In this document: positions 1 through 10,100 of the stretch, one piece after another
How positions within the stretch are numbered: the first letter of the stretch is position 1
Layout: every line of letters begins with the position of its first letter
Assembly: GCF_023634025.1 (NCBI RefSeq)
Contig: NZ_JALJCW010000001.1
Location: 1,463,501 to 1,527,500, forward strand
Direction of reading: 5' to 3'
Origin: Hanstruepera flava
Lineage (GTDB): Bacteria; Bacteroidota; Bacteroidia; Flavobacteriales; Flavobacteriaceae
Length of the DNA: 64,000 nt
Notes under the pieces: model-generated
The model's database searches: none
What the model was told of the DNA's origin: nothing
The model's input: only the letters and a program-made list of their open reading frames with translations
Translations under genes and position numbers: made by a program

Positions 1-2
1 TA

Positions 3-2222
3 TTGGCTTCATGGGGTGTTTTTGGAGAAATGCCAGACCACACGGTTCTAGAAAATCCAAAAACTAATTTAGCTACCGAAATTATTTCTTCAGATGGCAA
101 AACACTTGGTAAATTTTATTTTAATGATAACCGAACTCCCGTAGGTTATGACGAGCTGCCAAAGCATTTAGTAGATGCATTGGTTGCAACCGAAGATGCT
201 CGTTTTTTTGAACATTCAGGAATTGACGCACGAGGAACTTTAAGAGCGGTGGTAAAACTAGGAAGTGGCGGAGGAGCAAGTACCATTTCCCAACAATTGG
301 CCAAGCAATTATTCCATGGAGAAGGCTCGTCTAACATAATTGAACGTGTTTTACAAAAAGCCAAAGAATGGATTATTGCCATTCGTTTAGAACGTCAATA
401 TACCAAAGAAGAAATCATAGCGATGTATTTCAATATTTATGATTTTGGTAACAATGCCGATGGTATCCGTTCTGCCGCTAGTATCTATTTTGATAAGGAA
501 CCGCATGAATTGGATGTGAAGGAATCAGCCATGTTGGTTGGAATGTTCAAGAATTCATCGTTGTATAACCCAAGAGAACATCGTAACCCAGTTGGTACGC
601 GTAATAGAAGAAATGTAGTGCTATCTCAAATGGAGAAGTACGATTATATTTCAGAGGAAACCAAAGACTCGCTCCAAGGTTTGGATTTAGGTTTGCGTTA
701 TTCACCACAATCGCATCGCGATGGCATTGCTACTTATTTTAGAGCCTATTTAGACGGCTTTATGAAAGATTGGATTAAGAACAATCCAAAACCAGATGGC
801 GAAAAGTATAATTTGTATGGCGATGGCTTAAAAGTTTATACAACCATAGATTCGCGTATGCAGCAATATGCCGAGGACGCCATACAACAACACATGCCAA
901 GGTTGCAAGCGGAGTTTGACCATCAAAACACACCAGATAGAAATCCAACAGCACCATTTTTAGAGCTGAGTCAAAGTGAAATAGATGCTTTAATGAAACG
1001 TGGCATGCGTCAATCTGAACGTTGGCGAGTCATGAAAAACGAGGGAAAAACAGATGAAGAAATTATTTCCTCTTTTGATAAGCCTACGAGTATGACTGTT
1101 TTTTCTTGGAAAGGAGAAATAGATACCGTAATGAAGCCCATAGATTCTATGAGGTATTATAAGTCCTTTTTACATCCTGGTATGATGTCTATGGATCCTC
1201 AAACAGGTCATGTAAAAGCTTGGGTTGGCGGCATGAACTATAAACATTTTCAGTATGACCATGTTAAGCAAGGTAAGCGTCAAGTAGGTTCAACTTTCAA
1301 ACCATTTGTTTATGCTACAGCTATAGATCAATTGCATTTATCACCATGCTATAAAATGCCACGCTCTCAAATTACCATTGAAGCAGGAAGGCATGGTGCA
1401 ATGGAGTCTTGGACACCATCAAATGATGATGGTGATTATGCAGGAGAGTTAACTTTAAAAGCAGCATTAGCGAGTTCGGTTAATACCATTTCAGCACGAT
1501 TAATGGATAAGGTTGGACCACAACCAGTTATTGATTTAGTTGAGAAACTTGGTGTAGAATCTAATATTCCAGCTGTGCCATCCATTGCATTAGGAACACC
1601 CGATTTAAGTGTTTACGAAATGGTTGCGGCATATGCCACTTTTGCTAATCAAGGTGTGTATACAAAACCTGTAATGGTAACACATATTGAAGATAAAAAC
1701 GGAACAATATTGTATCAATTTACACCAGAATCTCGTGATGTCATAAGTGAAGAAACAGCCTATGTAACCGTTAAACTTATGGAAGGTGTTACAGATGGAG
1801 GGTCAGGTGTTCGATTGCGCACTAAAGGAGCAGATAAATACAGAGCAGATTATAGAGAAGTCGTTACAGGATATCCTTACGAATTTAAAAACCCAATTGC
1901 AGGAAAAACAGGAACCACACAAAACCAAAGTGACGGTTGGTTTATGGGTATGGTGCCTAATTTGGTAACAGGTGTTTGGGTTGGTGCAGAAGATCGGGCA
2001 GCTCATTTTAGAAGCATAACTTATGGACAAGGTGCAGCTATGGCACTGCCAATTTGGGGATTGTATATGAAAGCTTGCTATGCTGACGAAACGTTGGATA
2101 TTTCTCAAGAAGAATTTGTAAAGCCCAAGGACTTAACCATCGAAGTTGATTGCGAAGTTTACGAACAAGAAGTTAATGATTCCCTACCAGATGAAGAAAT
2201 TCCAGACGAGTTGGATTTTTAG
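3..2222 (+). CDS. Penicillin-binding protein 1A, bifunctional transglycosylase/transpeptidase (5' partial)
   Basis: Class A penicillin-binding protein that polymerises and cross-links peptidoglycan in the periplasm. Seen (numbering from the first in-frame codon after the window edge): glycosyltransferase 51 motifs EDARFFEH with catalytic Glu64 and GASTISQQ at 91-98, then KEWIIAIRLE near 121-130. The transpeptidase domain has the active-site tetrad STFK at 430-433, SVN at 492-494 and KTGT at 635-638. The reading frame is open to the left edge and the TTG at position 3 is not convincing as a start. The cytoplasmic tail and membrane anchor expected before the glycosyltransferase domain are missing, so the gene continues upstream of the window. 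The acidic C-terminal tail is usual for Bacteroidota PBP1A. An intrinsic terminator follows immediately. Confidence 0.95.
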   Translation: MASWGVFGEMPDHTVLENPKTNLATEIISSDGKTLGKFYFNDNRTPVGYDELPKHLVDALVATEDARFFEHSGIDARGTLRAVVKLGSGGGASTISQQLAKQLFHGEGSSNIIERVLQKAKEWIIAIRLERQYTKEEIIAMYFNIYDFGNNADGIRSAASIYFDKEPHELDVKESAMLVGMFKNSSLYNPREHRNPVGTRNRRNVVLSQMEKYDYISEETKDSLQGLDLGLRYSPQSHRDGIATYFRAYLDGFMKDWIKNNPKPDGEKYNLYGDGLKVYTTIDSRMQQYAEDAIQQHMPRLQAEFDHQNTPDRNPTAPFLELSQSEIDALMKRGMRQSERWRVMKNEGKTDEEIISSFDKPTSMTVFSWKGEIDTVMKPIDSMRYYKSFLHPGMMSMDPQTGHVKAWVGGMNYKHFQYDHVKQGKRQVGSTFKPFVYATAIDQLHLSPCYKMPRSQITIEAGRHGAMESWTPSNDDGDYAGELTLKAALASSVNTISARLMDKVGPQPVIDLVEKLGVESNIPAVPSIALGTPDLSVYEMVAAYATFANQGVYTKPVMVTHIEDKNGTILYQFTPESRDVISEETAYVTVKLMEGVTDGGSGVRLRTKGADKYRADYREVVTGYPYEFKNPIAGKTGTTQNQSDGWFMGMVPNLVTGVWVGAEDRAAHFRSITYGQGAAMALPIWGLYMKACYADETLDISQEEFVKPKDLTIEVDCEVYEQEVNDSLPDEEIPDELDF

Positions 2223-2243
2223 TTATATAGCAATTAAAATCAG

Positions 2244-2270
2244 AGCCATTCTCTTCCGAATGGCTTTTTT
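2244..2270 (+). terminator. Intrinsic terminator after PBP1A
   Basis: Perfect 8-bp stem AGCCATTC / GAATGGCT (2244-2251 and 2258-2265) with a 6-nt loop TCTTCC, followed by a run of T to 2270. It lies 22 bases after the PBP1A stop and before scoA, so it separates the two transcription units. Confidence 0.85.
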
Positions 2271-2305
2271 ATTTTGTAATTTTCCACAGCAAAAACAGAA
2301 TAAAA

Positions 2306-3007
2306 ATGATTAATAAACAAGTATCGGGTGTACAAGAAGCCATCGCAGGTGTTTCAGATAATATGACCTGCATGTTTGGTGGTTTTGGCTTAAGTGGCAT
2401 ACCTGAAAATGCCATAGCAGCATTAGTGAAATCTGGTGTAACAGGTCTAACATGCATTTCTAATAATGCAGGAGTAGATGACTTTGGTTTAGGTTTATTA
2501 TTACATCAACATCAAATAAAAAAAATGGTATCATCATATGTGGGTGAGAATGATGAATTTGAACGCCAAATGTTAAGTGGTGAATTGGATGTAGAGCTTA
2601 TTCCACAAGGTACTTTAGCCGAACGCTGTCGTGCTGCGCAAGCTGGTTTCCCGGCTGTTTATACACCTGCAGGTTACGGGACTGAAGTTGCAGAAGGTAA
2701 GGAAACCCGTGAGTTTGATGGTAAAATGTATGTATTGGAACATGCTTTTAAAGCTGATTTTGCATTTGTAAAAGCTTGGAAAGGTGATGCTGCAGGAAAT
2801 TTAATTTTTAAGGGAACTGCCCGAAATTTTAACCCTAATATGTGTGGTGCTGCAAAAATTACAGTTGCAGAAGTTGAAGAATTAGTTCAAGTTGGTGAAC
2901 TAGATCCTAACCAAATTCATATTCCAGGAATATTTGTACAGCGCATTTTCCAAGGTGAAAAGTATGAGAAACGTATTGAACAACGAACTGTAAGAAAAAG
3001 AGAATAG
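2306..3007 (+). CDS. scoA: 3-oxoacid (succinyl-CoA:acetoacetate) CoA-transferase subunit A
   Basis: Alpha subunit of a family I CoA-transferase, which moves CoA from succinyl-CoA to acetoacetate in ketone-body and short-chain acid use in the cytoplasm. Seen: the CoA-binding stretch [10 protein letters not shown] near residues 25-34 and [10 protein letters not shown] near residues 98-107, with a full length of 233 aa that matches the family. The stop at 3007 is followed two bases later by the ATG of subunit B, so the two are translated together. The ATG at 2306 is the first good start after the preceding terminator. A related substrate (another 3-oxoacid or acetate) cannot be excluded by sequence alone. 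Confidence 0.93.
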   Translation: MINKQVSGVQEAIAGVSDNMTCMFGGFGLSGIPENAIAALVKSGVTGLTCISNNAGVDDFGLGLLLHQHQIKKMVSSYVGENDEFERQMLSGELDVELIPQGTLAERCRAAQAGFPAVYTPAGYGTEVAEGKETREFDGKMYVLEHAFKADFAFVKAWKGDAAGNLIFKGTARNFNPNMCGAAKITVAEVEELVQVGELDPNQIHIPGIFVQRIFQGEKYEKRIEQRTVRKRE

Positions 3008-3009
3008 AC

Positions 3010-3666
3010 ATGGCTTTAGATAAAAACGGAATCGCTAAACGTATAGCAAAAGAAGTCCAAGACGGTTACTACGTAAATTTAGGCATAGGTATTCCCACAT
3101 TAGTTGCCAATTATGTTCGAGATGATATAGAAGTAGAATTTCAAAGTGAGAATGGGGTTTTGGGAATGGGGCCATTTCCTTTTGACGGTGAAGAAGATGC
3201 CGATATTATAAATGCAGGAAAACAAACCATAACAACTTTACCTGGAGCTAGTTTTTTTGATTCGGCTATGAGCTTTTCTATGATTCGAGGCCAACATGTA
3301 CACCTTACTATTTTAGGGGCAATGGAAGTTGCTGAAAATGGCGATATAGCCAATTGGAAAATTCCAGGGCGCATGGTAAAAGGTATGGGTGGCGCCATGG
3401 ATTTGGTAGCCAGTGCTGAAAATATTATTGTGGCCATGATGCACACCAACAAAGCAGGCGAGTCTAAACTATTAAAGCGTTGCTCACTCCCTCTGACAGG
3501 TGTGGGCTGCGTTAAAAAGATAGTTACCAATTTAGCAGTTTTGGAAGTTACCGATTCAGGTTTTAAACTATTGGAACGTGCTCCAGATGTTTCAGTAGAA
3601 GACATTCAAAAAGCAACAGAAGGCACCTTGATAGTTGAAGGGGATATTCCAGAAATGAAACTATAA
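3010..3666 (+). CDS. scoB: 3-oxoacid CoA-transferase subunit B
   Basis: Beta subunit of the CoA-transferase, which carries the catalytic glutamate. Seen: SENGVLGMGP with Glu47, the residue that forms the glutamyl-CoA thioester in this family, and an N-terminal GIGIPTLVANY. The 218 aa length is normal. The gene starts two bases after scoA and ends at 3666, overlapping by 6 bp the 3' end of the convergent gene on the other strand, so there is no room for a separate terminator. Confidence 0.93.
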   Translation: MALDKNGIAKRIAKEVQDGYYVNLGIGIPTLVANYVRDDIEVEFQSENGVLGMGPFPFDGEEDADIINAGKQTITTLPGASFFDSAMSFSMIRGQHVHLTILGAMEVAENGDIANWKIPGRMVKGMGGAMDLVASAENIIVAMMHTNKAGESKLLKRCSLPLTGVGCVKKIVTNLAVLEVTDSGFKLLERAPDVSVEDIQKATEGTLIVEGDIPEMKL

Positions 3667-4296
3667 CCCTTTATTACCATCAACTGTTAATATAATTCCA
3701 AACTGCATTTGTATTTGATTGACTTTATTAAAGTAATCTTTCCAATTGCTATTAGTATTGATATTAAATCGGATATTATTATAATTAATTCCTGTAAAAA
3801 CAGATAGATATTTGGTTAACTTAAAAGTAAAATTACCTCCTGCGTAAAAATTCATACCATAAAAATCATCTCTGGCAGAATTAATATATCGCTGTTGAAT
3901 TCGCGTCGCTCCTAAACCTAGATAAGGTTCGATAGACCACCTTTTTAAAATATCCCATTGATACTGAAATTTAGCAAATGCAGCGTGGTAAAATGAACTG
4001 TTAATATTTCCAATAGTGCTTTTATCAGTTACATTATATTCATGATATTCCCAACCTAGACCAAATTTTACGTTGTGATACTTTATAAAATTAATTTGAA
4101 TTCCTCCTCCAAAAAAATCAGGTTTATGTCCATCTGCTAAAAAATGTTCACCTTTGTTAATATGATGACTGATATAAAAATAAAATTGTGGTTTATGAAA
4201 GAAAGTTTGTTCTACTTCCTGATCTGCATTATCATTTTTTGATTGAGAAAACAATAAATGAGGTAAAACGATTAATAAAAAAAGAACTTTTTTCAT
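3661..4296 (-). CDS. Small outer-membrane beta-barrel protein, unknown function
   Basis: Begins with a clear signal peptide (MKKVLFLLIVLPHLLFSQ) and continues with alternating aromatic and hydrophobic strands typical of an 8-stranded outer-membrane barrel, for example FYFYISHH, FGLGWEYHEY, FAKFQYQWDI, SIEPYLGLGATR and YLSVFTGINYN. The last residues are not the usual aromatic-terminated barrel signature. No enzymatic motif is visible, and a PagL or OmpW-like fold is possible but unproven. It follows the lipoprotein gene at 4299-4952 by two bases on the same strand, so the two probably form a small envelope operon. Confidence 0.6.
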   Translation of the reverse strand: MKKVLFLLIVLPHLLFSQSKNDNADQEVEQTFFHKPQFYFYISHHINKGEHFLADGHKPDFFGGGIQINFIKYHNVKFGLGWEYHEYNVTDKSTIGNINSSFYHAAFAKFQYQWDILKRWSIEPYLGLGATRIQQRYINSARDDFYGMNFYAGGNFTFKLTKYLSVFTGINYNNIRFNINTNSNWKDYFNKVNQIQMQFGIILTVDGNKGL

Positions 4297-4298
4297 GC

Positions 4299-4952
4299 TT
4301 AATAATTAATAACATATGGTGTAGTATCGTCAGATCCTACATTTATAATTTCATTAAATTGATTGGTTTGTCCACTTGTGTTGTTACGCACTTCGTAAAG
4401 TAAGTTAAGTGCCTGATTTTTGGCCACTTGTTTGTAATAACTATCATGGTAGTGTTCTGGATATTCTTCTTGCACTGGATTTACCCATATGGTCTGATCT
4501 GCCAAAACACCAGAAACTTGAATGTCGGTAATGGTGTTTTCTTGATTTGTTTGGTTAAGCGTTATTCTTAATTCTGAAATATCTTCAAGCTCAAGAAGTG
4601 TAATTTCGCCAACGTTAAAATAATAATCTTGGAAATCTGTACGGTATATATTTATGTATTTTTTTCCTCTGTATATTGAATTACCTTTTACTGTAATTTC
4701 AAAATCAGTTTCGTTTTTCGGACTTGGAATTACCAATTCAAAATGTCCATCAGAGTTTGTTGTTGTAAACCCAATAAGGTCAATATCACTAGCGTTCTTA
4801 ATCCATGCCTCTATGTCGTTATTTGATATTGGATTACCTTGTCTGTCGTTAACCTGACCTTCAAATACCAGTCGAGTAGATACATCATATTGTATAGTAG
4901 TGCAGTTTAGGCATAACAGACCTAATGCAAAAAAGAATATTTTTTTCATCAC
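4299..4952 (-). CDS. Lipoprotein with a carboxypeptidase-regulatory-like domain
   Basis: The N-terminus (KKIFFFALGLLCLNC) has a lipobox ending in Cys at residue 16, so the mature protein should be lipid-anchored. From about residue 28 the sequence VFEGQVNDRQGNPISN, followed by a set of beta strands, matches the carboxypeptidase D regulatory-like fold common in Bacteroidota envelope proteins. The remaining C-terminal half is beta-rich and unrecognised. The stop is two bases before the start of the barrel protein downstream. Function is unknown; it may pair with that barrel protein at the outer membrane. Confidence 0.6.
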   Translation of the reverse strand: MMKKIFFFALGLLCLNCTTIQYDVSTRLVFEGQVNDRQGNPISNNDIEAWIKNASDIDLIGFTTTNSDGHFELVIPSPKNETDFEITVKGNSIYRGKKYINIYRTDFQDYYFNVGEITLLELEDISELRITLNQTNQENTITDIQVSGVLADQTIWVNPVQEEYPEHYHDSYYKQVAKNQALNLLYEVRNNTSGQTNQFNEIINVGSDDTTPYVINY

Positions 4953-5027
4953 AATTTTTATTTAAATGTAAAAAAATAAAATTAGGAACATGAAAATTGT
5001 AAGAAAAAAGATTTAAAATCGTGTTAA

Positions 5028-5348
5028 ATGTTAAAAAAACATGCGTTTCATCGAAAAATAATGCTTTTAAACTGGTTTATTGAAAATAAGTTTCATATTA
5101 GCAGTCCCAAATTTATTGAACAGATTAACCTATTTCTTTTGGAAATTTGGATTATAATTTTCCCCAAATCTATTATAATTCATATAGAAGAAAGAAACCC
5201 AAATCTACCAAAAACCTACGTTATGAATTTTGCATCAAATCTACCAGAACAACCTACTTATGAAAATGGTTTGCATGTGAAAGTACAACAGACCAAACGA
5301 TTCATTAAGAGCTTGATGTATCTTACTAAAAAGTTGTTCATGCTATAG
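5028..5348 (+). CDS. Doubtful small hypothetical protein
   Basis: A 106-codon open frame starting at ATG 5028 and ending 6 bp inside the 3' end of the convergent ABC ATPase gene. The first half is rich in Ile, Phe and Lys, as expected from AT-rich non-coding DNA. The second half (NFASNLPEQPTYENG and KRFIKSLMYLTKKLF) looks more protein-like. No family is recognised. It occupies an otherwise gene-free interval (4953-5342) in which I see no other structure. It could be a real small gene, a decayed gene or chance. Confidence 0.28.
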   Translation: MLKKHAFHRKIMLLNWFIENKFHISSPKFIEQINLFLLEIWIIIFPKSIIIHIEERNPNLPKTYVMNFASNLPEQPTYENGLHVKVQQTKRFIKSLMYLTKKLFML

Positions 5349-7034
5349 TCCTTTTGGAATAGCATGAATAAGTTTTTTGGTATAATCGTTTTTAGGATGG
5401 TCATAAATTACATCAGCATCGCCCATTTCCTCTATTTCTCCTTTATTCATTACAATTAAATTGTCTGACATATATTTTACAATAGCTAAATCGTGTGAAA
5501 TAAATATGTAGGTAAACCCATAATTTTCTTTCAAGTCATTTAATAAGTTTAAAACTTGGGCTTGAACCGAAATGTCTAATGCAGAAACTGATTCGTCGCA
5601 AATAATTAGTTTAGGCTGCAAGGCTATAGCTCTAGCAATACCTATACGTTGCCTTTGACCGCCAGAAAATTCATGCGGATATCTATTGAAAAAACTTGAA
5701 TCCAATCCAACTTTTTTCAGTAATTCGTAAACTAGATTTTTTCTTTCTTTATCCGAAGTTCCAATATTATGAACTCTCATAGGCTCTAGAATAGCTTTTC
5801 CAATAGGAATTCGCGGATTTAAGGAAGCAAAAGGATCTTGAAATATAATCTGAATATCCTTTCTTAAGTTTCTGATGGCTTTTTTTGATAAATTAGTAAT
5901 GTTAGCCCCTTTGTACAAAATTGTACCACTAGTTGCTTTATCCAACAACAAAACAGCATTTGATAACGTAGATTTACCACAACCAGATTCACCAACAAGT
6001 CCTAAGGTTTCGCCTTCATATAATTTAAAGCTAACTCTGTTAACGGCTTTAAAACTTTCAGGTTTAGAAAACCAACCAGATTTTGATAGATATTCCTTTT
6101 CTAGGTTGATAACCTCAAGAAGTGGCGGTTTAGAATATAACGTTTCATGATTTACTTCGCGTTGTGTTTTGGTGACAATAGTTTTATCAACTGTTTCATC
6201 CATAAAATCTTTTATGGTCGCCAATCGCTTGTATCTAACATCCAAAGGTGGTCTTGAATTAATAAGCGCTTTAGTATACGTATGTTTGGGGTTATTAAAG
6301 ATTTCAGTTACTGGGCCTTGCTCAACTACTTGACCTTGATACATAACTAGAACACGATCAGAAATCTCGGAAACCAAAGCAAGATCATGAGATATAAATA
6401 AAACACTCATTTGTTCCTCCCGTTGAAGTTGCTTTAGCAGCAATATTATTTCTTTTTGAACGGTTACATCTAAAGCAGTAGTTGGCTCATCGGCTATTAA
6501 AATTTTTGGTTTACAAGCAATGGCCATAGCAATCATAACCCGTTGCTTTTGTCCTCCAGAAATTTCATGCGGATACGCTTTAAAAACACGATTATGGTCT
6601 GGCAATTTTACTTTTTGAAACAACTGTAGTGTTTCTACTTTTATTTCTTGTTTAGAAAGTGATGTATGTAGCTGTAAAATTTCTTGAACTTGTTCTCCAC
6701 ATCTCATGGATGGATTCAAGGAACTCATAGGTTCTTGAAAAATCATCGCAATGTCATTCCCTCTAATTGATTGAAATGCTTTTGGAGATAGTTTCGTTAA
6801 ATTTTCACCTCTAAAGTTTATCTCACCATTCTTAATTTTAGAAATGTTTTTTGGAAGCAATCCTAAAATAGCCAATGTAGAAACAGATTTTCCTGAACCC
6901 GATTCACCAACAATCCCAAGAATTTCGTTAGGATTTAAAGCGTATGAAATATTGTGAATAATTTCCTTTTCAATTTGATTGCTGAAAAAAGAAATGGATA
7001 AATTTTTTACGGTGAGTACAGGTTCCATTTGCAT
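5343..7034 (-). CDS. Dual-ATPase peptide/nickel-type ABC transporter ATP-binding protein (DppD-DppF fused)
   Basis: Two complete ABC ATPase domains in one chain, the arrangement of YejF and GsiA. Domain 1 (about 1-265) has Walker A GESGSGKS, signature SGGQKQR and Walker B ILIADEP. Domain 2 (about 300-563) has GESGCGKS, signature SGGQRQR and Walker B LIICDES. An oligopeptide-transporter C-terminal extension follows each domain (for example [16 protein letters not shown]). It should energise import of peptides or similar solutes, but no permease or binding protein is adjacent, so the partners are elsewhere in the genome. The start MQMEPVLTV could equally be the second Met at 7028. Confidence 0.9.
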   Translation of the reverse strand: MQMEPVLTVKNLSISFFSNQIEKEIIHNISYALNPNEILGIVGESGSGKSVSTLAILGLLPKNISKIKNGEINFRGENLTKLSPKAFQSIRGNDIAMIFQEPMSSLNPSMRCGEQVQEILQLHTSLSKQEIKVETLQLFQKVKLPDHNRVFKAYPHEISGGQKQRVMIAMAIACKPKILIADEPTTALDVTVQKEIILLLKQLQREEQMSVLFISHDLALVSEISDRVLVMYQGQVVEQGPVTEIFNNPKHTYTKALINSRPPLDVRYKRLATIKDFMDETVDKTIVTKTQREVNHETLYSKPPLLEVINLEKEYLSKSGWFSKPESFKAVNRVSFKLYEGETLGLVGESGCGKSTLSNAVLLLDKATSGTILYKGANITNLSKKAIRNLRKDIQIIFQDPFASLNPRIPIGKAILEPMRVHNIGTSDKERKNLVYELLKKVGLDSSFFNRYPHEFSGGQRQRIGIARAIALQPKLIICDESVSALDISVQAQVLNLLNDLKENYGFTYIFISHDLAIVKYMSDNLIVMNKGEIEEMGDADVIYDHPKNDYTKKLIHAIPKGL

Positions 7035-7197
7035 GAGTAAATGTAGCTATTTTCACATTTTATTTTACGGTTTTTCCGTACTTATTTTTTTTTAATAGTT
7101 TTTAATCGAAAATAGCCCGTAAAAATTTTCATATTAATAATTTATTAATATTTTCACAATCAATTATTCAATAAAATCACCAAAATTCTAAACAATC

Positions 7198-10100
7198 ATG
7201 AAAAAAATACTACTATTCATTATCTTAATGAGTACAGGGTTTGTTTTTTCTCAAAACAAATCTTTTTGGAAGAGAGAGACTGTAAAACCTACGGTTTCAA
7301 TTAAGGAAAGCAAACAAGCTTTGCCTAAAGCCCAAACCTTTACTTTAGACATAGAAGGATTGAAACAAGCACTACTTCAATCCCCTAAACGGGAAGAATT
7401 TAGAAGGCAATCAAATGTTATTTTGTCTTTCCCCAATTCAGAAGGCGTAATGGAACGCTTCAGAATATTTGAAGCATCAAATCTCCATCCAGATTTACAG
7501 GCTAGATATCCAGATATCCGTTCCTATGCTGGTCAAGGTATTGATGATCCGTCTGCTGTTATAAGATTTAGTATGTCGTCTCTGGGCTTCCAAAGTATGA
7601 GATTGTCAGCAAATAGTCCTGCGACTTTTATTGAATCTATTTCTGAAGATGGGCAATTATATACTGCCTTCACTCGTGCTGAACGCATAAATAGGCAGAA
7701 TCAGTTTGAATGCGAAATTTCGGAAAGTTTAAATCAGCAAGTTCATGGTTCATCAATGATGCGCAATGCTGACGACAGCATATTAAGAACCTATAGGTTA
7801 GCAGTTTCTGCTACAGGTGAGTACACACAATATCATGGCGGCACTAAAGCCCAAGCTTTGGCTGCTATCAATAATACAATGACACGTGTAAATGGAATTT
7901 TTGAAGTTGATTTTAATGTCACTATGATACTTATTGCTAATACAGATGATGTGATTTACACAAGTACAAATTCTGATCCTTACGGTAATACTACAAGTGG
8001 TTATAATTCTGCTTTACAAAACACTTTAACTTCAGTAATTGGAGAATCAAATTACGACATAGGACATTTATTCGCAAACTTACAGAATAACGGAAATGCT
8101 GGTTGTATAGGTTGTGTATGTGTTAATGGACAAAAAGGTAGTGGTTGGACTTCAGCTACTGTTCCAGAAGGTGATTTTTTTGACGTTGATTATGTGGCTC
8201 ATGAAATGGGTCACCAATTCGGAGCTAATCATACATGGACATTTAATGGTAACGAGGGGACTAATGTACAAGTAGAACCAGGCAGTGGTTCTACCATAAT
8301 GAGTTATGCAGGAATTACTGGGGCTACTGATGTTCAGAATAATGTGCATCCAAATTTTCATGCTGTTTCAATTGAACAAGTAACAGATTATATAAAAACA
8401 ACAAGTTGCCAAACAAATACCAATACAGGAAATTCAGTTCCTACTGTAAATGCAGGAGCAAATTATACAATTCCAAAAGGGACAGCGTTTGTTCTTGAAG
8501 GTTCTGCTTCAGATGCTGATGGAGGCGTATTGTCTTACTCCTGGGAACAAATGGATGAAAACAACGCATCTACTACCTACCCAAGCACGACGGCTACTTC
8601 TGGAGTTGCGTTTAGGGCTTATGAGCCAACATCTGATAGTAAGCGTTATTTTCCAAGATTATCAACTATAAAATCTGGTGCTACGTCTTGGCAGTGGGAA
8701 GCCGTTCCTAATGTGGCAAGAACGTTAAATTTTAGATTAACGGTAAGAGATAATGTTGCTGGAGGAGGAACTAATAATAGTGACGATATGGTCGTTACTG
8801 TAAATGGTACAGCTGGACCATTTGTTGTGAATTCGCCTAACACAAATGTGACTTGGAATGCTGGGTCAACGCAAACAGTTACTTGGAATGTAGCAGGAAC
8901 AACAGGGAATGGTGTTAATGCAGCAAATGTTGACATTTTCTTATCAACAGATGGTGGAGACACATACCCAATAGCTTTAGCAGCAGGTGTTCCTAATGAT
9001 GGTTCCCATGATATAATTGTTCCTAATAATCAAGGAACTCAAAACCGTGTAATGGTAAGAGGATCGAATAATATTTTCTTTGATATTTCTAACACAAACT
9101 TTACGATTGCTGGACAAGTAGTGTGTAATGCCACAGTTCCTAATGGGTTAAATGCTTCTGGTTTAACAGATAGTTCAGCAACCTTAAGTTGGGATGCTGT
9201 TCCTGGAGCAACGTACAATTTACAATATCGTGAAGTGGGTTCAGGTTCTTGGACAACGGTAAATGTTGCAGGTGTATCAACTCAACTTTCAGGATTAAGT
9301 GCTTTAACACAATATGAAGCTCAAGTTCAGAGTGTTTGTCCAGATACATCAACTTCAGCTTATAGTAGCACAATTAATTTCACAACTACAGATGTACAAT
9401 TGAATTACTGCAGTTCAGCAAGTACAAACATCAATGATGAATACATAGGTAGAGTGCAATTAAATACTATAGATAATTCATCTGGCGGACAGTTTTATAC
9501 AGATTTCACAAGTATTTCAACTACTTTAACAAAAGACACCCAATACACAATTACAGTTACACCAACTTGGACTGGTACAGTTTATTCTGAAGGCTATGCA
9601 GTTTGGATTGACTATAACCGAGATGGAGATTTTAATGATGCCGGCGAACAGGTTTGGACACAATCGGCTACGCAGTCAACACCTGTTAGTGGTAGTTTTA
9701 CTATTCCATCCAATGCTGTTGAAAATGCAACAAGAATGCGTGTTTCAATGAAGTATAATGGAACTCCTAGTTCATGCGAAACGTTCCAGTATGGTGAAGT
9801 AGAAGATTATACTGTAATTATTGAGGGAAGCGGTCCAGATACAACACCACCAGTAATAACATTAAATGGAGCTTCAACAATAGATTTAGAATTAGGAGAG
9901 GGTTATACAGAACTTGGTGCTACTGCAACTGATAATGTGGATGGCGATATTTCAGCAAATATTGTAATTGGTGGAGATACAGTAGATTCAAATACTGTTG
10001 GGACTTATTTGGTTACTTATAATGTTAGTGATGTAGCTGGGAATAATGCTGTTGAAGTAACACGTACTGTTAATGTAAATCCTGACACAACAGCTCCAGT

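Noticed and set aside
1803-2108. Minus-strand open frame inside the PBP1A gene, and many similar frames inside other genes
   Set aside because: They lie antisense or out of frame within well-supported coding sequences and have low-complexity, Cys/His-rich translations typical of shadow frames.
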